Positions 12,332-23,690 of a DNA stretch of 64,000 nucleotides are shown here, in pieces. Origin of the DNA: Pantoea sp. CCBC3-3-1 (GTDB lineage Bacteria > Pseudomonadota > Gammaproteobacteria > Enterobacterales > Enterobacteriaceae); contig NZ_CP034363.1 of the NCBI RefSeq assembly GCF_007981265.1, forward strand, positions 806,001-870,000. The letters run 5' to 3'. The position numbers were made by a program, and so were the translations under genes. Every line of letters starts with the position of its first letter. Positions within the stretch are counted from its first letter, which is position 1. Below the pieces are notes generated by a model, which worked only from the letters and a program-made list of their open reading frames with translations, did no database searches and was not told the DNA's origin.

Positions 12332-14056
12332 ATGGAGATGTTGTCAGGAGCCGAGATGGTGGTCCGATCGTTAATCGATCAGGGCGTAAAACATGTGTTT
12401 GGCTACCCCGGCGGGGCTGTTCTGGACATTTATGACGCTTTACAAACCGTTGGCGGTATCGATCACGTGCTGGTGCGCCATGAGCAGGGCGCCGTCCATA
12501 TGGCAGATGGTTATGCCCGCGCTACCGGTGAAACAGGCGTCGTACTGGTCACTTCAGGTCCAGGCGCGACGAATGCGATTACCGGTATCGCGACTGCCTA
12601 TATGGATTCCATTCCTATGGTGGTGCTCTCCGGGCAGGTGCCTTCGTCACTGATTGGCTACGATGCTTTTCAGGAATGCGATATGGTCGGCATTTCCCGT
12701 CCCATTGTGAAACACAGCTTTATGGTTCGGCAGGTGGAAGAGATCCCAACGGTAATGAAAAAAGCCTTCTGGCTGGCCGCCAGCGGTCGCCCGGGGCCGG
12801 TTGTGATCGATTTACCGAAAGACATGATGAATCCGGCTAACAAGCTGCCGTATATATGGCCGGAATCGGTCAGTATGCGTTCTTACAATCCGACGACTCA
12901 AGGCCACAAAGGTCAAATCAAGCGTGCGCTGCAAACCTTATTAGCTGCCAAAAAACCGGTGATTTACGCGGGTGGCGGCGTCATTAATGCGGCTTGTGAT
13001 GATGAACTGCGCGAGATCGCGGAAAAGCTCAACGTACCTGTTACCTGTTCGCTGATGGGACTGGGGGCTTTCCCAGGTACGCATCGTCAGAGCGTGGGTA
13101 TGCTCGGTATGCATGGCACGTATGAAGCTAACATGACCATGCACAACGCGGATGTGATTTTTGCCGTCGGCGTGCGGTTTGATGACCGAACAACCAACAA
13201 TCTGGCCAGGTATTGTCCTGACGCTACCATCTTGCATATTGATATCGATCCTGCGTCGATCTCCAAAACCGTGTCGGCAGATGTTCCGATCGTCGGCGAT
13301 GCAAAATATGTTCTGAGACAGATGCTGGAGCTGTTGACGCAGGGTGAAAACCCGCAGGATTTCGACAGCCTGCGTGACTGGTGGCAGAGCATTGAACAGT
13401 GGCGAGGCCGTCAATGCCTCGAGTTCGATCGCCACAGTGAAAAAATTAAACCGCAGGCGGTGATTGAAACGATTTGGCGCCTGACGAACGGTGACGCCTA
13501 TGTGACATCTGATGTGGGTCAGCACCAGATGTTCGCCGCGCTCTATTATCCTTTCGACAAGCCACGACGCTGGATCAATTCCGGTGGTCTGGGCACGATG
13601 GGCTTTGGTCTGCCTGCGGCGCTGGGTGTGAAGCTGGCGTTGCCGCAAGAAACGGTGGTCTGCGTGACCGGTGACGGAAGTATCCAGATGAATATTCAGG
13701 AACTTTCTACCGCCCTGCAATATGGTTTGCCGGTGTTGGTATTAAGCCTGAATAACCGCTATCTCGGCATGGTAAAACAGTGGCAGGACATGATCTACTC
13801 CGGTCGCCATTCGCAATCCTATATGGAGTCCTTGCCCGATTTCCTGAAGCTGGCTGAAGCCTATGGCCACGTCGGTATCGGCATCAATCATCCTCATGAG
13901 CTTGAATCAAAGCTCACCGAGGCGCTGGAAGAATTGAGTAAGGGCCGTCTGGTGTTTGTCGATGTCAACGTAGACAGTACCGAGCATGTATACCCAATGC
14001 AGATTCGCGGCGGCGGGATGGACGAGATGTGGTTGAGCAAAACGGAGAGGACTTAA
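12332..14056 (+). CDS. ilvI: Acetolactate synthase III large subunit IlvI
   Basis: 574-residue ThDP-dependent catalytic subunit, identical in length to E. coli IlvI. It condenses pyruvate with pyruvate or 2-ketobutyrate in valine, leucine and isoleucine synthesis. The catalytic glutamate is in VRHEQGAVH (about residue 47), and the ThDP motif runs GDGSIQMN to LNNRY. The ATG at 12332 is preceded by GGAGG. It ends 2 bases before ilvH, forming the valine-sensitive holoenzyme operon. Confidence 0.97.
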   Translation: MEMLSGAEMVVRSLIDQGVKHVFGYPGGAVLDIYDALQTVGGIDHVLVRHEQGAVHMADGYARATGETGVVLVTSGPGATNAITGIATAYMDSIPMVVLSGQVPSSLIGYDAFQECDMVGISRPIVKHSFMVRQVEEIPTVMKKAFWLAASGRPGPVVIDLPKDMMNPANKLPYIWPESVSMRSYNPTTQGHKGQIKRALQTLLAAKKPVIYAGGGVINAACDDELREIAEKLNVPVTCSLMGLGAFPGTHRQSVGMLGMHGTYEANMTMHNADVIFAVGVRFDDRTTNNLARYCPDATILHIDIDPASISKTVSADVPIVGDAKYVLRQMLELLTQGENPQDFDSLRDWWQSIEQWRGRQCLEFDRHSEKIKPQAVIETIWRLTNGDAYVTSDVGQHQMFAALYYPFDKPRRWINSGGLGTMGFGLPAALGVKLALPQETVVCVTGDGSIQMNIQELSTALQYGLPVLVLSLNNRYLGMVKQWQDMIYSGRHSQSYMESLPDFLKLAEAYGHVGIGINHPHELESKLTEALEELSKGRLVFVDVNVDSTEHVYPMQIRGGGMDEMWLSKTERT

Positions 14057-14058
14057 TT

Positions 14059-14550
14059 ATGCGTCGTGTGTTATCGGTATTACTGGAAAATGAATCCGGC
14101 GCTCTATCGCGCGTGGTGGGGCTTTTCTCACAGCGCGGTTACAACATTGAAAGCCTGACCGTTGCGCCAACTGATGACCCAACGTTGTCCCGCATGACTA
14201 TCCAGACTGTCGGCGATGAAAAAGTGCTGGAGCAGATCGAAAAGCAGCTCCACAAGCTGGTAGACGTCCTGCGCGTTACCGAACTGGGCCAGGGTGCTTT
14301 TGTTGAAAGGGAAATCATGCTGGTTAAAATCCAGGCGACGGGATACGGCCGTGAAGAGGTTAAACGTAGCGCTGAGATCTTCCGCGGGCAAATCGTCGAT
14401 GTGACACCTTCGCTTTATACGGTTCAGCTTGCCGGCAGTAGCGATAAGCTGGATGCGTTTCTGAGCACCGTGCGTGAGGTCGCTGAAATCGTAGAGGTTG
14501 CACGTTCAGGCATTGTTGGCGTGGCGCGTGGCGAACGTATTATGCGCTGA
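14059..14550 (+). CDS. ilvH: Acetolactate synthase III regulatory subunit IlvH
   Basis: 163-residue regulatory subunit with an N-terminal ACT domain ([34 protein letters not shown]) and a C-terminal ALS small-subunit domain, the same length as in E. coli. It binds valine and confers feedback inhibition on IlvI. The ATG at 14059 lies 2 bases after the ilvI stop with GAGAGG upstream. Confidence 0.96.
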   Translation: MRRVLSVLLENESGALSRVVGLFSQRGYNIESLTVAPTDDPTLSRMTIQTVGDEKVLEQIEKQLHKLVDVLRVTELGQGAFVEREIMLVKIQATGYGREEVKRSAEIFRGQIVDVTPSLYTVQLAGSSDKLDAFLSTVREVAEIVEVARSGIVGVARGERIMR

Positions 14551-14581
14551 TTTCTCCGCGTGATTATTCCGCTTTGCTTCT

Positions 14582-14607
14582 AACCCGGCGTAATGTCGGG
14601 TTTTTTT
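14582..14607 (+). terminator. ilvIH terminator
   Basis: AACCCG / CGGGTT stem around a 9-base loop, running into seven T residues, 32 bases after the ilvH stop. Confidence 0.85.
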
Positions 14608-14750
14608 ATTTTTGCCAGAAAGCTCCCGTGTACGATTAAAAGCGGTTGCGGGCTAAACTATTCTGCTGTTAGATGTAGTAGATTATCTTAACCTTAGCCG
14701 CGACGTGGCTATTATCTGCGCCGATCGGGTGCCTTAAGCGTGGGGTTATT

Positions 14751-15761
14751 GTGAAACTGGATGAAATTGCGCGCCTTGCTGGTGTATCGCGCACGACGGC
14801 CAGCTACGTGATTAATGGTAAAGCCAGGCAGTATCGTGTCAGCGAAAAAACCGTCGAGAAAGTGATGGCGGTGGTACGCGAGCATAATTACCATCCGAAT
14901 GCGGTTGCTGCGGGGCTGCGCGCCGGGCGGACCCGCTCCATCGGACTGGTTATTCCTGATTTGGAGAATACCAGCTATACGCGTATTGCTAATTATCTTG
15001 AGCGGCAGGCGCGTCAGCGTGGCTATCAGTTGCTGATCGCCTGCTCGGAAGATCAGCCTGATAACGAAATGCGCTGCGTGGAGCACCTGCTGCAACGCAA
15101 GGTCGATGCGATTATTGTCTCGACCTCTCTGCCGCCGGAACACCCTTTCTATCAGCGCTGGATCAACGATCCCTTGCCGATTATCGCGCTTGACCGGGCG
15201 CTCGATCGTGAGCACTTTACCAGCGTCGTTGGGGCGGATCAGGATGATTCAGAAATGCTGGCCGCGGAGTTACGTAAACAGTCTGCTGAATCCATTCTCT
15301 TTATGGGTGCCTTACCCGAACTCTCGGTCAGCTTTTTACGAGAAATGGGCTTTCGTGAGGCATGGAAAGGCGACGAGCGGAAAATAGATTTCATCTATGC
15401 CAACAGTTTTGAGCGTACTGCCGCGGCGGCATTGTTTGAAAACTGGCTGGAAAACAATGAAATGCCGGATGCGCTTTTTACCACATCCTTTGGTTTGTTG
15501 CAGGGGGTGATAGACGCCACCCTAAAGCGCGAAGGGCGTTTACCAAAGGATCTGGCCATCGCCACCTTTGGCGACCACGAGCTGTTGGATTTTCTCGATT
15601 GTCCTGTGCTTGCCGTAGGGCAGCGCCATCGTGACGTGGCTGAGCGGGTATTGGAACTGGTGCTGGCCAGCCTGGATGAGCCTCGCAAACCTAAGCCTGG
15701 CTTAACCCGTATTCGACGCAATCTTTACCGACGTGGCCGTTTAAGCCGCAAAATAGGGTAA
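14751..15761 (+). CDS. cra: Catabolite repressor/activator Cra (FruR)
   Basis: 336-residue LacI-family regulator. The helix-turn-helix lies in residues 1-25 ([23 protein letters not shown]), with a hinge ([18 protein letters not shown]) and a periplasmic-binding-like effector domain sensing fructose phosphates. The start is GTG at 14751. In E. coli Cra activates gluconeogenic and represses glycolytic genes, and it sits between ilvH and mraZ as here. Confidence 0.96.
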   Translation: MKLDEIARLAGVSRTTASYVINGKARQYRVSEKTVEKVMAVVREHNYHPNAVAAGLRAGRTRSIGLVIPDLENTSYTRIANYLERQARQRGYQLLIACSEDQPDNEMRCVEHLLQRKVDAIIVSTSLPPEHPFYQRWINDPLPIIALDRALDREHFTSVVGADQDDSEMLAAELRKQSAESILFMGALPELSVSFLREMGFREAWKGDERKIDFIYANSFERTAAAALFENWLENNEMPDALFTTSFGLLQGVIDATLKREGRLPKDLAIATFGDHELLDFLDCPVLAVGQRHRDVAERVLELVLASLDEPRKPKPGLTRIRRNLYRRGRLSRKIG

Positions 15762-15771
15762 AGGGCCCGTT

Positions 15772-15806
15772 AAAAAATCAGGCGGCATTCCCCTGTCTGA
15801 TTTTTT
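15772..15806. terminator. cra terminator (bidirectional symmetry)
   Basis: A 10-bp stem AAAAAATCAG / CTGATTTTTT encloses a 15-base loop, 10 bases after the cra stop. The A-run and T-run make it potentially active on both strands. Confidence 0.8.
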
Positions 15807-16217
15807 AATGCTGGTTTTAATATCCGCCTGTTCTCTTGAATGGTTATAGCCTGAATGATTTTCAGGCGGTGAGAGCGTAAATAAAAGTAAAGACAAACCC
15901 GTTAACCCCTTTTCACTTTCTTGAACCCCCACCAATATTAAGCGGTTGACCCTCCCCGTTTCTTACCAGGCCAGACGTAGCGCGGACAGGGTAGGAAAAT
16001 TTTAAGAAATACCTTAAAATGCAACCCGCGTCGCAAAGTTGATCAGACCGAATTTGCCGCTTTGAATTGGTATATTTTTGAACAATTTAAATTTGCAGCG
16101 GAAATTCCTTTCATTATTCATCAGTTTATTTTTCAAATTTCACCTAAAGCCCGTTCTTTTTCAACTTTTCAGCTATTTAACGCGAAAAGAAAACCTCCTC
16201 CGCAGCCCAGCAGCAGC
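15807..16217. other. cra-mraZ intergenic stretch
   Basis: About 410 AT-rich bases upstream of the mra promoter. A 60-codon frame near 16062-16244 has low-complexity composition and no good start context, so I do not call it. No RNA gene or repeat is apparent. Confidence 0.5.
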
Positions 16218-16247
16218 TTGACAATGATTTCCTCCGCTCCGTAAACT
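16218..16247 (+). promoter_or_regulatory. Pmra promoter of the dcw cluster
   Basis: A perfect -35 TTGACA (16218-16223) is followed by a weaker -10, TAAACT (16242-16247), 18 bases on. It is immediately upstream of the MraZ operator repeats and about 50 bases from mraZ, the position of Pmra in E. coli. Confidence 0.7.
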
Positions 16248-16253
16248 CCTCCG

Positions 16254-16278
16254 GTGGGAAAATGTGGTGAAAAGTGGT
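16254..16278 (+). promoter_or_regulatory. MraZ operator, three GTGG(G/T) repeats at 10-bp spacing
   Basis: GTGGG (16254-16258), GTGGT (16264-16268) and GTGGT (16274-16278) are exactly one helical turn apart, between promoter and mraZ start. MraZ is known to bind tandem TGGGN repeats with 5-nt spacers and to repress its own operon. Confidence 0.8.
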
Positions 16279-16298
16279 GACTGGAGGGTGAGACTGGC

Positions 16299-16757
16299 AT
16301 GTTCCGGGGAGCAACGTTAGTCAATCTCGACAGCAAGGGGCGGCTTGCCGTGCCAACGCGCTATCGCGAAACGCTGATCGGGGAATCCGCGGGGCAAATG
16401 GTTTGTACCATTGACCTCCACCAGCCATGCCTGCTGCTTTATACCTTGCCCGAATGGGAAATCATTGAACGCAAACTGGCTCGTTTATCCAGCATGAATC
16501 CGCAGGAACGCCGCGTACAGCGTCTGTTGCTCGGACATGCCAGTGAATGCCAGATGGATAATGCAGGGCGTCTGCTGATTGCGAATACGCTTCGTCAGCA
16601 TGCGAACCTGGCCAAACAAGTGATGCTGGTTGGGCAGTTTAATAAATTTGAGCTGTGGGATGAACAGACCTGGTATCAACAAGTCAGGGAAGATATTGAC
16701 GCGGAGCAGTCGACTCAGGAACCACTCTCTGAGCGTTTGCAGGACTTGTCGTTATAG
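16299..16757 (+). CDS. mraZ: Transcriptional regulator MraZ
   Basis: 152 residues, the same as E. coli MraZ. Two SpoVT/AbrB-like repeats are visible: [23 protein letters not shown] at the N-terminus and [12 protein letters not shown] near residue 85. It forms a ring-shaped oligomer that represses the dcw operon. First gene of the cluster, 2 bases before rsmH. Confidence 0.97.
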   Translation: MFRGATLVNLDSKGRLAVPTRYRETLIGESAGQMVCTIDLHQPCLLLYTLPEWEIIERKLARLSSMNPQERRVQRLLLGHASECQMDNAGRLLIANTLRQHANLAKQVMLVGQFNKFELWDEQTWYQQVREDIDAEQSTQEPLSERLQDLSL

Positions 16758-16759
16758 CT

Positions 16760-17701
16760 ATGCAGGAAAATTACAAACATACCACGGTGCTGTTGGACGA
16801 GGCCGTTAACGGTCTCAATATCAAATCTGACGGCATCTATATCGATGGCACCTTTGGACGCGGCGGGCATTCACGACTGATCCTCTCACAGCTGGGAGAA
16901 CAGGGGCGCTTGTATGCTATTGACCGTGATCCACAAGCTATCGCCGCCGCCGCCGCTATCACCGATCCGCGCTTTACCATTATTCACGGCCCTTTTTCCG
17001 CGCTGGCTGAGTATGCCGAAGAACGCGGACTGACGGGACGTATCGATGGTATTTTGCTGGATCTTGGCGTTTCGTCACCGCAGCTGGATGATGCCGAGCG
17101 CGGTTTTTCATTTATGCGCGACGGACCGCTGGATATGCGCATGGATCCCACTAAAGGCCTGTCGGCCGCTGAATGGCTCTTGCAGGCAGAAGAAAGCGAT
17201 ATTGCTTTTGTGCTGAAAACCTTTGGTGAAGAGCGCTTTGCTAAACGTATTGCGCGCGCCATCGTTGAGCGCAACCGCGAGCAGCCGATGACGCGTACCA
17301 AAGAGCTGGCCGAGGTGATCTATGTCGCGACGCCAGTCAAAGACAAGTTTAAACATCCCGCGACGCGCAGCTTCCAGGCGATCCGTATTTGGGTCAATAG
17401 CGAGCTGGACGAGATTGAAAAAGCGCTGAAAGGCGCCCTCTCTGCGCTGGCACCCACGGGCCGTCTGTCCGTGATCTGCTTTCACTCTTTGGAAGATCGC
17501 ATCGTGAAACGTTTTATGCGTGAACAAAGCCGTGGCCCACAGGTGCCCGCGGGGATCCCAATGACGGAAGCGCAGCTGAGCAAGCTTGGCGGCCGTCAGC
17601 TGAAAGCGCTGGGTAAAATGATGCCGGGTGAAGCGGAAGTGGCAGAGAATCCACGGGCGCGTAGCTCTGTATTACGTATTGCCGAGAGGACCGCATCTTG
17701 A
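16760..17701 (+). CDS. rsmH: 16S rRNA m4C1402 methyltransferase RsmH
   Basis: 313-residue SAM-dependent enzyme (formerly MraW) that N4-methylates C1402 in the 16S decoding centre. It has the SAM-binding segment [11 protein letters not shown] near residue 30, [13 protein letters not shown], and the C-terminal [12 protein letters not shown] and [10 protein letters not shown] blocks. Its stop overlaps the TTG start of ftsL by 3 bases. Confidence 0.96.
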   Translation: MQENYKHTTVLLDEAVNGLNIKSDGIYIDGTFGRGGHSRLILSQLGEQGRLYAIDRDPQAIAAAAAITDPRFTIIHGPFSALAEYAEERGLTGRIDGILLDLGVSSPQLDDAERGFSFMRDGPLDMRMDPTKGLSAAEWLLQAEESDIAFVLKTFGEERFAKRIARAIVERNREQPMTRTKELAEVIYVATPVKDKFKHPATRSFQAIRIWVNSELDEIEKALKGALSALAPTGRLSVICFHSLEDRIVKRFMREQSRGPQVPAGIPMTEAQLSKLGGRQLKALGKMMPGEAEVAENPRARSSVLRIAERTAS

Positions 17702-18018
17702 TTGGCAACGAGCGACACAGTTTACCGGCCGTTATTGCAGGCGATATTTTACGCCACGGCAAGTTGCCGATAATCCTGGCTGTCGCCGTGCTGATTTCTG
17801 CGGTGTTAGTTGTGACCACAGCGCATAAGACGCGCCTGCTCACGGCACAGCGCGAGCAGTTAGTGCTGGAGCGGGATGCGCTGGACATTGAATGGCGCAA
17901 CCTGATCCTGGAAGAAAATGCCCTCGGCGATCACAGCCGGGTAGAGCGGACGGCAACGGAAAAACTGCAAATGCAGCATGTCGATCCTGCGCAGGAAAAT
18001 ATCGTGGTACAGCCATAA
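17698..18018 (+). CDS. ftsL: Cell division protein FtsL
   Basis: 106-residue bitopic divisome protein: a short cytoplasmic tail of about 22 residues, one membrane helix ([19 protein letters not shown]) and a periplasmic coiled coil ([22 protein letters not shown]). It forms the FtsQLB complex. The TTG start at 17698 has a good GAGAGGA ribosome-binding site, and an in-frame stop lies 12 codons upstream with no ATG or GTG between. It is about 15 residues shorter at the N-terminus than E. coli FtsL (121 aa). Confidence 0.92.
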   Translation: MIGNERHSLPAVIAGDILRHGKLPIILAVAVLISAVLVVTTAHKTRLLTAQREQLVLERDALDIEWRNLILEENALGDHSRVERTATEKLQMQHVDPAQENIVVQP

Positions 18019-18026
18019 GAGACGGA

Positions 18027-19760
18027 ATGAAAGCAACGCCTAAGTTAAAACGGCAGGAAGATCAGGCCAGCTTTGTCAGCTGGCGTTTTGCTTTGCTTTG
18101 CGGTTGCATCCTGCTCGCGCTGGGCGGTTTGCTGGCGCGTATGGCTTATTTACAGGTTATTAACCCGGATAAGCTGGTGCGGGAGGGCGACATGCGCTCT
18201 CTGCGTGTGCAGGCTGTTCCTACTTCACGCGGTTTGATCACCGATCGCGCCGGAAGGCCGTTGGCCGTCAGCGTGCCGGTCAACGCCATTTGGGCCGATC
18301 CCAAAGAGCTGCATGATAAAGGCGGCATTACGCTCGACAGCCGCTGGCAGGCACTTTCGGATGCGCTTTCTATTCCCCTCGATCAGCTGGCCGCCCGTGT
18401 GAATGCCAACCCGAAAGGACGCTTCGTCTATCTGGCGCGTCAGGTCAATCCTGCCATTGGCGACTACATCAAAAAGCTTAAGCTTCCTGGCATTTTCCTG
18501 CGTGAAGAGTCGCGTCGTTACTATCCGGCCGGCCAGGTCACTTCGCATCTGATTGGCTTCACCAATATCGATGGGCAGGGAATTGAAGGCGTTGAAAAAA
18601 GCTTCGATAAATGGCTGACCGGCCAGCCTGGCGAGCGTACGGTGCGTAAAGATCGTCACGGTCGCGTCATTGAGGATATCTCTTTCGTCGACAGCCGTGC
18701 CGCGCACAATCTGGCGCTGAGCATTGACGAACGGCTGCAGGCGCTGGTCTATCGTCAACTGAACAATGCCGTTGCCTTTAACAAAGCGGAATCCGGTACG
18801 GCCGTGCTGGTTGATGTCAACACGGGCGAAGTGCTCGCGATGGCTAACAGCCCGGCTTATAACCCGAACAACCTGACGGGAACCACTAAAGACGTGATGC
18901 GTAACCGCGCCATCACTGACATTTTCGAACCGGGTTCGACGGTGAAGCCGATGGTGGTGATGACCGCATTGCAGCGTGGCGTGGTGAAAGAAAACACCGT
19001 CCTGAATACCGTGCCTTATCGAATCAACGGCCATGAAATCAAAGACGTGGCGCGTTATAACGAACTGACCCTCACCGGGGTATTGCAGAAATCGAGTAAC
19101 GTTGGCGTTTCCAAGCTGGCGTTAGCGATGCCGTCCTCAGCGTTAGTAGACACTTACGCGCGCTTTGGATTGGGAAAGGCGACCAATTTGGGACTGGTCG
19201 GAGAAAGCAGTGGCTTATATCCCCAAAAACAACGGTGGTCTGACATAGAGAGGGCCACCTTCTCTTTCGGCTATGGGCTAATGGTAACGCCGTTACAGTT
19301 AGCGCGAGTCTATGCCACGATCGGCAGCTATGGCGTTTATCGTCCGCTCTCGATCACCAAAGTTGATCCGCCAGTGGCGGGTCAGCGTGTCTTCCCGGAA
19401 GAACTGGTTCGCACCGTCATGCACATGATGGAAAGCGTGGCGCTGCCTGGCGGCGGCGGCGTAAAAGCGGCCATCAAAGGTTATCGCATCGCCATTAAAA
19501 CCGGTACCGCCAAAAAGGTCGGGCCGGACGGGCGCTATGTGAATAAATATATTGCTTACACCGCTGGCGTTGCGCCAGCGAGTCATCCTCGTTTTGCGCT
19601 GGTGGTGGTCATCAACGATCCCCAGGCTGGCAAATATTATGGCGGTGCGGTTTCCGCGCCGGTCTTCGGTGCCATCATGGGCGGGGTATTACGCACCATG
19701 AATATTGAACCTGATGCGCTACCGCCACCGGACAAAAACGAGTTGGTAGATAATAAGTGA
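18027..19760 (+). CDS. ftsI: Septal peptidoglycan transpeptidase FtsI (PBP3)
   Basis: 577-residue class B penicillin-binding protein that crosslinks septal murein with FtsW. An N-terminal membrane anchor ([19 protein letters not shown]) is followed by the pedestal domain and the transpeptidase motifs: SxxK in GSTVK (about residue 304), SSN in QKSSNVG, and KTGT. The ATG at 18027 follows GACGGA and gives the E. coli-like start MKA; longer frames run through ftsL. The C-terminus is about 10 residues shorter than in E. coli. Confidence 0.96.
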   Translation: MKATPKLKRQEDQASFVSWRFALLCGCILLALGGLLARMAYLQVINPDKLVREGDMRSLRVQAVPTSRGLITDRAGRPLAVSVPVNAIWADPKELHDKGGITLDSRWQALSDALSIPLDQLAARVNANPKGRFVYLARQVNPAIGDYIKKLKLPGIFLREESRRYYPAGQVTSHLIGFTNIDGQGIEGVEKSFDKWLTGQPGERTVRKDRHGRVIEDISFVDSRAAHNLALSIDERLQALVYRQLNNAVAFNKAESGTAVLVDVNTGEVLAMANSPAYNPNNLTGTTKDVMRNRAITDIFEPGSTVKPMVVMTALQRGVVKENTVLNTVPYRINGHEIKDVARYNELTLTGVLQKSSNVGVSKLALAMPSSALVDTYARFGLGKATNLGLVGESSGLYPQKQRWSDIERATFSFGYGLMVTPLQLARVYATIGSYGVYRPLSITKVDPPVAGQRVFPEELVRTVMHMMESVALPGGGGVKAAIKGYRIAIKTGTAKKVGPDGRYVNKYIAYTAGVAPASHPRFALVVVINDPQAGKYYGGAVSAPVFGAIMGGVLRTMNIEPDALPPPDKNELVDNK

Positions 19761-19768
19761 GGGATCGA

Positions 19769-21256
19769 GTGACAGATCGTAACCTGCGCGACTTACTGGC
19801 GCCCTGGGTACCCGGCGCGCCTTCGCTGCCGCTTCGTGAGATGATTCTGGACAGCCGCCTTGCGGCATCCGGCGATCTGTTTGTGGCGATAAAAGGCTTT
19901 GCTGCAGATGGTCGTCGTTTTATTCCACAGGCTATTGCTCAGGGCGTATCGGCGATCATCGCTGAAGCCGAGGGCGAAGCGGAAGATGGCGAGATCAAAG
20001 CCATGCATGGCGTGCCGGTGATTTACCTGGCACAGCTTTCCCAGCGCCTTTCTGCGCTGGCTGGCCGTTTTTACGATCAGCCCGGCGAGAAGCTGCGTCT
20101 GATTGGCGTGACCGGCACCAATGGCAAAACCACCACCACTCAGCTGCTGGCCCAGTGGGGACAGCTGCTGGGCGAAACCGGTGCGGTGATGGGGACCGTA
20201 GGCAATGGCCTGTATGGTCATCTCACGCCGGCGGAAAACACCACGGGTTCGGCGGTTGAGGTGCAGCATACCCTGAATTCGCTGGTTTCAGCGGGCGCTA
20301 CGCTGGCGGCGATGGAAGTTTCTTCCCATGGACTGGTGCAGCACCGCGTTGCCGCACTGCCGTTCGCCGCTGCGGCGTTTACCAATTTGAGCCGCGATCA
20401 TCTTGATTACCATGGCGATATGGTGAGCTATGAGTCCGCAAAATGGCTGCTGTTTGCTGAACATACAGTTGGACAGTCGATCATTAATGCGGACGATGAA
20501 ACCGGTCGTCGCTGGCTGAAAAAGCTGCCGGATGCGGTGGCCGTCACCATGGAGAACAACCTGGAGCCGGGCTGCCATGGCCGCTGGCTGCAAGCCACGC
20601 AGGTCAGTTATCACGATAACGGCGCGTCGATTCGTTTCGACTCCAGCTGGGGCGGGGGTGAGATCGAAAGCCGTCTGATGGGCGCTTTTAACGTGAGTAA
20701 CTTGCTGATTGCATTGGGTACGCTGCTGTCGCTGGGCTACCCGCTGGCTGAACTCATTGCAACGGGTCATCAGCTACAGCCGGTGACCGGCAGAATGGAA
20801 GTCTTCACGGCGCCAGGCAAACCGACGGTTGTGGTGGACTACGCACATACGCCGGACGCACTGGAAAAAGCGTTGGAAGCGGCCCGGCTTCATTGCCAGG
20901 GCACGCTGTGGTGCGTCTTTGGCTGCGGCGGCGATCGTGATAAAGGCAAGCGGCCACTAATGGGCGCGATTGCCGAGCAGTTCTCCGACGTAGTAGTGAT
21001 TACTGATGACAATCCCCGGAGCGAAGATCCCGCTGCGATCGTCGCTGATATCCTTACTGGCTTACTCGATCCGGGCCGCGCTCGCGTCGTATCCGGCAGA
21101 GCAGAGGCGGTAACTAATACCGTCATGCAGGCGAAAGAAGGCGACATTGTGCTGGTGGCAGGCAAAGGCCACGAAGATTACCAGATCGTTGGCAATCGTC
21201 GTCTGGACTACTCCGACCGCGACACCGTCGCTCGTTTATTGGGAGTGATGGCATGA
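19769..21256 (+). CDS. murE: UDP-MurNAc-tripeptide synthetase MurE
   Basis: 495-residue Mur ligase that adds meso-diaminopimelate to UDP-MurNAc-L-Ala-D-Glu, the E. coli length. The ATP loop is [12 protein letters not shown], and the meso-DAP specificity motif DDNPRSEDP is present. GTG 19769 aligns with the E. coli start and is preceded by GAGGGA; a GTG at 19757 overlapping the ftsI stop is possible. Confidence 0.95.
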   Translation: MTDRNLRDLLAPWVPGAPSLPLREMILDSRLAASGDLFVAIKGFAADGRRFIPQAIAQGVSAIIAEAEGEAEDGEIKAMHGVPVIYLAQLSQRLSALAGRFYDQPGEKLRLIGVTGTNGKTTTTQLLAQWGQLLGETGAVMGTVGNGLYGHLTPAENTTGSAVEVQHTLNSLVSAGATLAAMEVSSHGLVQHRVAALPFAAAAFTNLSRDHLDYHGDMVSYESAKWLLFAEHTVGQSIINADDETGRRWLKKLPDAVAVTMENNLEPGCHGRWLQATQVSYHDNGASIRFDSSWGGGEIESRLMGAFNVSNLLIALGTLLSLGYPLAELIATGHQLQPVTGRMEVFTAPGKPTVVVDYAHTPDALEKALEAARLHCQGTLWCVFGCGGDRDKGKRPLMGAIAEQFSDVVVITDDNPRSEDPAAIVADILTGLLDPGRARVVSGRAEAVTNTVMQAKEGDIVLVAGKGHEDYQIVGNRRLDYSDRDTVARLLGVMA

Positions 21257-22614
21257 TAGCTCTTTCTTTACAACAGCTGGCCGAGCTAACGGGCGGCAAA
21301 CTTTTTGGTAGCGACCTGACGTTTGCTGACGTCACTACCGACACGCGTAAAGTAAGCGCTGGCTGCTTGTTTATCGCGCTGAAAGGCGAGCGTTTCGACG
21401 CACACGATCTGGTTGGCGATGCCATTGCCGCCGGTTCGGCAGCTCTATTGGTAAGTAAGCACTTACCCGTTGCTGTGCCGCAGGTCGTTGTTACTGACAC
21501 TCGCATTGCGCTGGGCCAGCTCGCTGGCTGGGTTCGGCAACAATCGACGGCTCGCGTCGTTGCGCTGACCGGTTCTTCCGGTAAAACCTCGGTAAAAGAG
21601 ATGACGGCAGCCATTCTGCGTCAGTGTGGTGAAACGCTCTATACCGCAGGCAACCTGAACAATGATATCGGCGTGCCGCTGACGCTGCTGCGCCTGACGG
21701 CTAAGCATCAGTATGCGGTTATCGAACTGGGCGCGAACCACCAGGGCGAAATTGCTTACACCACTGAGATCGCCCGACCTGAAACGGCGCTGGTGAATAA
21801 CCTGGCCGCCGCGCATCTGGAAGGGTTTGGATCGCTGGCAGGCGTGGCAAAAGCCAAAGGCGAGATTTTTCAGGGGCTACCGCTGAACGGTACCGCCATT
21901 CTGAATGCCGACAGCAACGACTGGCCGCACTGGCAGCAAACGCTGCACGGTAAAAAAGTCTGGCGTTTTTCGCCTCAGCCACAGGCCGAAAGCGATTTCT
22001 CTGCTACCGATATTCAGATTACCAGCACGGGTACGCATTTCGCGATGACCACCCCTGCGGGCACCATCCCGGTTCAGCTGCCGCTGCCTGGCCGCCACAA
22101 TATTGCCAACGCGCTGGCCGCCGCCGCGCTGGCGTTGTCGGTAGATGCGCCGCTTAGCGCCATCCAGCAGGGACTGGCCACGCTGACCGCCGTTCCCGGA
22201 CGTCTTTTCCCGATTCTGCTCGCTCAGGACAAATTACTGCTTGATGACAGCTACAACGCCAACGTGGGTTCAATGACCGCTGCCGCTCAGGTTCTGGCAG
22301 AAATGCCCGGCTATCGCGTGATGGTTGTCGGTGATATGGCTGAACTGGGCGACGAAGCGCAGGAGTGCCACCGCGAGGTGGGCGAAGCGGCTCGTCTGGC
22401 AGGGATCGATAAAGTGCTGAGCGTCGGCTCACTGAGCAAAATCATCAGCGATGCCAGCGGGACGGGCGAACACTTTACTGACAAGGCCGCTGTCACTGCG
22501 CGTCTGAAAGCGCTGCTAAATGAGCAGCCGGTTATTACCGTTTTAATCAAAGGTTCACGTAGTGCCGCCATGGAGCAGGTAGTACAGAGCTTACAGGAGA
22601 AAGGAACATGTTAG
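21253..22614 (+). CDS. murF: UDP-MurNAc-pentapeptide synthetase MurF
   Basis: 453-residue Mur ligase that attaches D-Ala-D-Ala to the tripeptide precursor. It has the ATP loop [14 protein letters not shown], the [10 protein letters not shown] block and the [13 protein letters not shown] region. Its ATG overlaps the murE stop by 4 bases (ATGATAG context), typical of coupled dcw genes. Confidence 0.96.
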   Translation: MIALSLQQLAELTGGKLFGSDLTFADVTTDTRKVSAGCLFIALKGERFDAHDLVGDAIAAGSAALLVSKHLPVAVPQVVVTDTRIALGQLAGWVRQQSTARVVALTGSSGKTSVKEMTAAILRQCGETLYTAGNLNNDIGVPLTLLRLTAKHQYAVIELGANHQGEIAYTTEIARPETALVNNLAAAHLEGFGSLAGVAKAKGEIFQGLPLNGTAILNADSNDWPHWQQTLHGKKVWRFSPQPQAESDFSATDIQITSTGTHFAMTTPAGTIPVQLPLPGRHNIANALAAAALALSVDAPLSAIQQGLATLTAVPGRLFPILLAQDKLLLDDSYNANVGSMTAAAQVLAEMPGYRVMVVGDMAELGDEAQECHREVGEAARLAGIDKVLSVGSLSKIISDASGTGEHFTDKAAVTARLKALLNEQPVITVLIKGSRSAAMEQVVQSLQEKGTC

Positions 22615-23690
22615 TCTGGCTGGCCGAACACCTGGTCACTTTTTATTCGGGCTTTAACGTCTTTTCTTATCTGACGTTCCGCGCCATTGTCAGCCTGCTG
22701 ACGGCGCTGTTTATCTCGCTGTGGATGGGGCCGCGTATGATTGCCCGCCTGCAGGAAATGTCTTTTGGTCAGGTTGTGCGTAACGATGGCCCGGAGTCGC
22801 ACTTCAGCAAGCGCGGGACGCCGACGATGGGCGGGATAATGATCCTGTTTTCCATCACGGTCTCCGTACTGATGTGGGCTTATCCGACCAACCCCTATGT
22901 CTGGTGCGTGTTGGTGGTGCTGGTGGGCTTTGGCATCATCGGCTTCGTCGATGATTATCGCAAAGTGGTGCGTAAAGATACCAAAGGTCTGATCGCCCGC
23001 TGGAAGTATTTCTGGATGTCGGTGATCTCGCTGGGCGTTGCCTTTGCCTTATACATTGCCGGCAAAGGGACACCTGCCACCGAGCTGGTGGTGCCGTTCT
23101 TTAAAGACGTTATGCCACAGCTGGGTCTGTTCTACGTCGTGCTCGCTTACTTTGTGATTGTGGGAACCGGCAACGCCGTGAACCTGACCGATGGTCTGGA
23201 CGGGCTGGCGATTATGCCTACGGTGTTTGTTGCGGCCGGTTTTGCACTGGTTGCCTGGGCAACCGGTAACGTTAAGTTTGCTGAATACCTGCATATTCCT
23301 TATCTGCGCCACGCTGGCGAACTGGTCATTGTCTGCACCGCGATTGTCGGCGCTGGGCTGGGTTTCTTATGGTTCAACACCTATCCGGCGCAGGTTTTTA
23401 TGGGCGATGTCGGATCGCTGGCGCTGGGCGGCGCGCTGGGTACGATTGCCGTACTGCTGCGACAGGAATTTTTGCTGGTGATTATGGGCGGCGTATTTGT
23501 GGTGGAAACCCTGTCGGTGATCCTACAGGTCGGCTCCTTTAAGCTGCGCGGTCAGCGCATCTTCCGCATGGCGCCTATCCATCACCATTACGAACTGAAA
23601 GGCTGGCCGGAACCACGCGTCATCGTGCGCTTCTGGATTATTTCACTGATGCTGGTGCTGATTGGCCTGGCAACGTTGAAGGTACGGTGA
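22608..23690 (+). CDS. mraY: Phospho-MurNAc-pentapeptide translocase MraY
   Basis: 360-residue membrane enzyme with ten helices that forms lipid I on the inner leaflet. Conserved motifs are RGTPTMGGI, the magnesium-binding [21 protein letters not shown] (catalytic aspartates) and the MAPIHHHYE loop. Length is identical to E. coli. Starts 7 bases inside murF. Confidence 0.97.
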   Translation: MLVWLAEHLVTFYSGFNVFSYLTFRAIVSLLTALFISLWMGPRMIARLQEMSFGQVVRNDGPESHFSKRGTPTMGGIMILFSITVSVLMWAYPTNPYVWCVLVVLVGFGIIGFVDDYRKVVRKDTKGLIARWKYFWMSVISLGVAFALYIAGKGTPATELVVPFFKDVMPQLGLFYVVLAYFVIVGTGNAVNLTDGLDGLAIMPTVFVAAGFALVAWATGNVKFAEYLHIPYLRHAGELVIVCTAIVGAGLGFLWFNTYPAQVFMGDVGSLALGGALGTIAVLLRQEFLLVIMGGVFVVETLSVILQVGSFKLRGQRIFRMAPIHHHYELKGWPEPRVIVRFWIISLMLVLIGLATLKVR

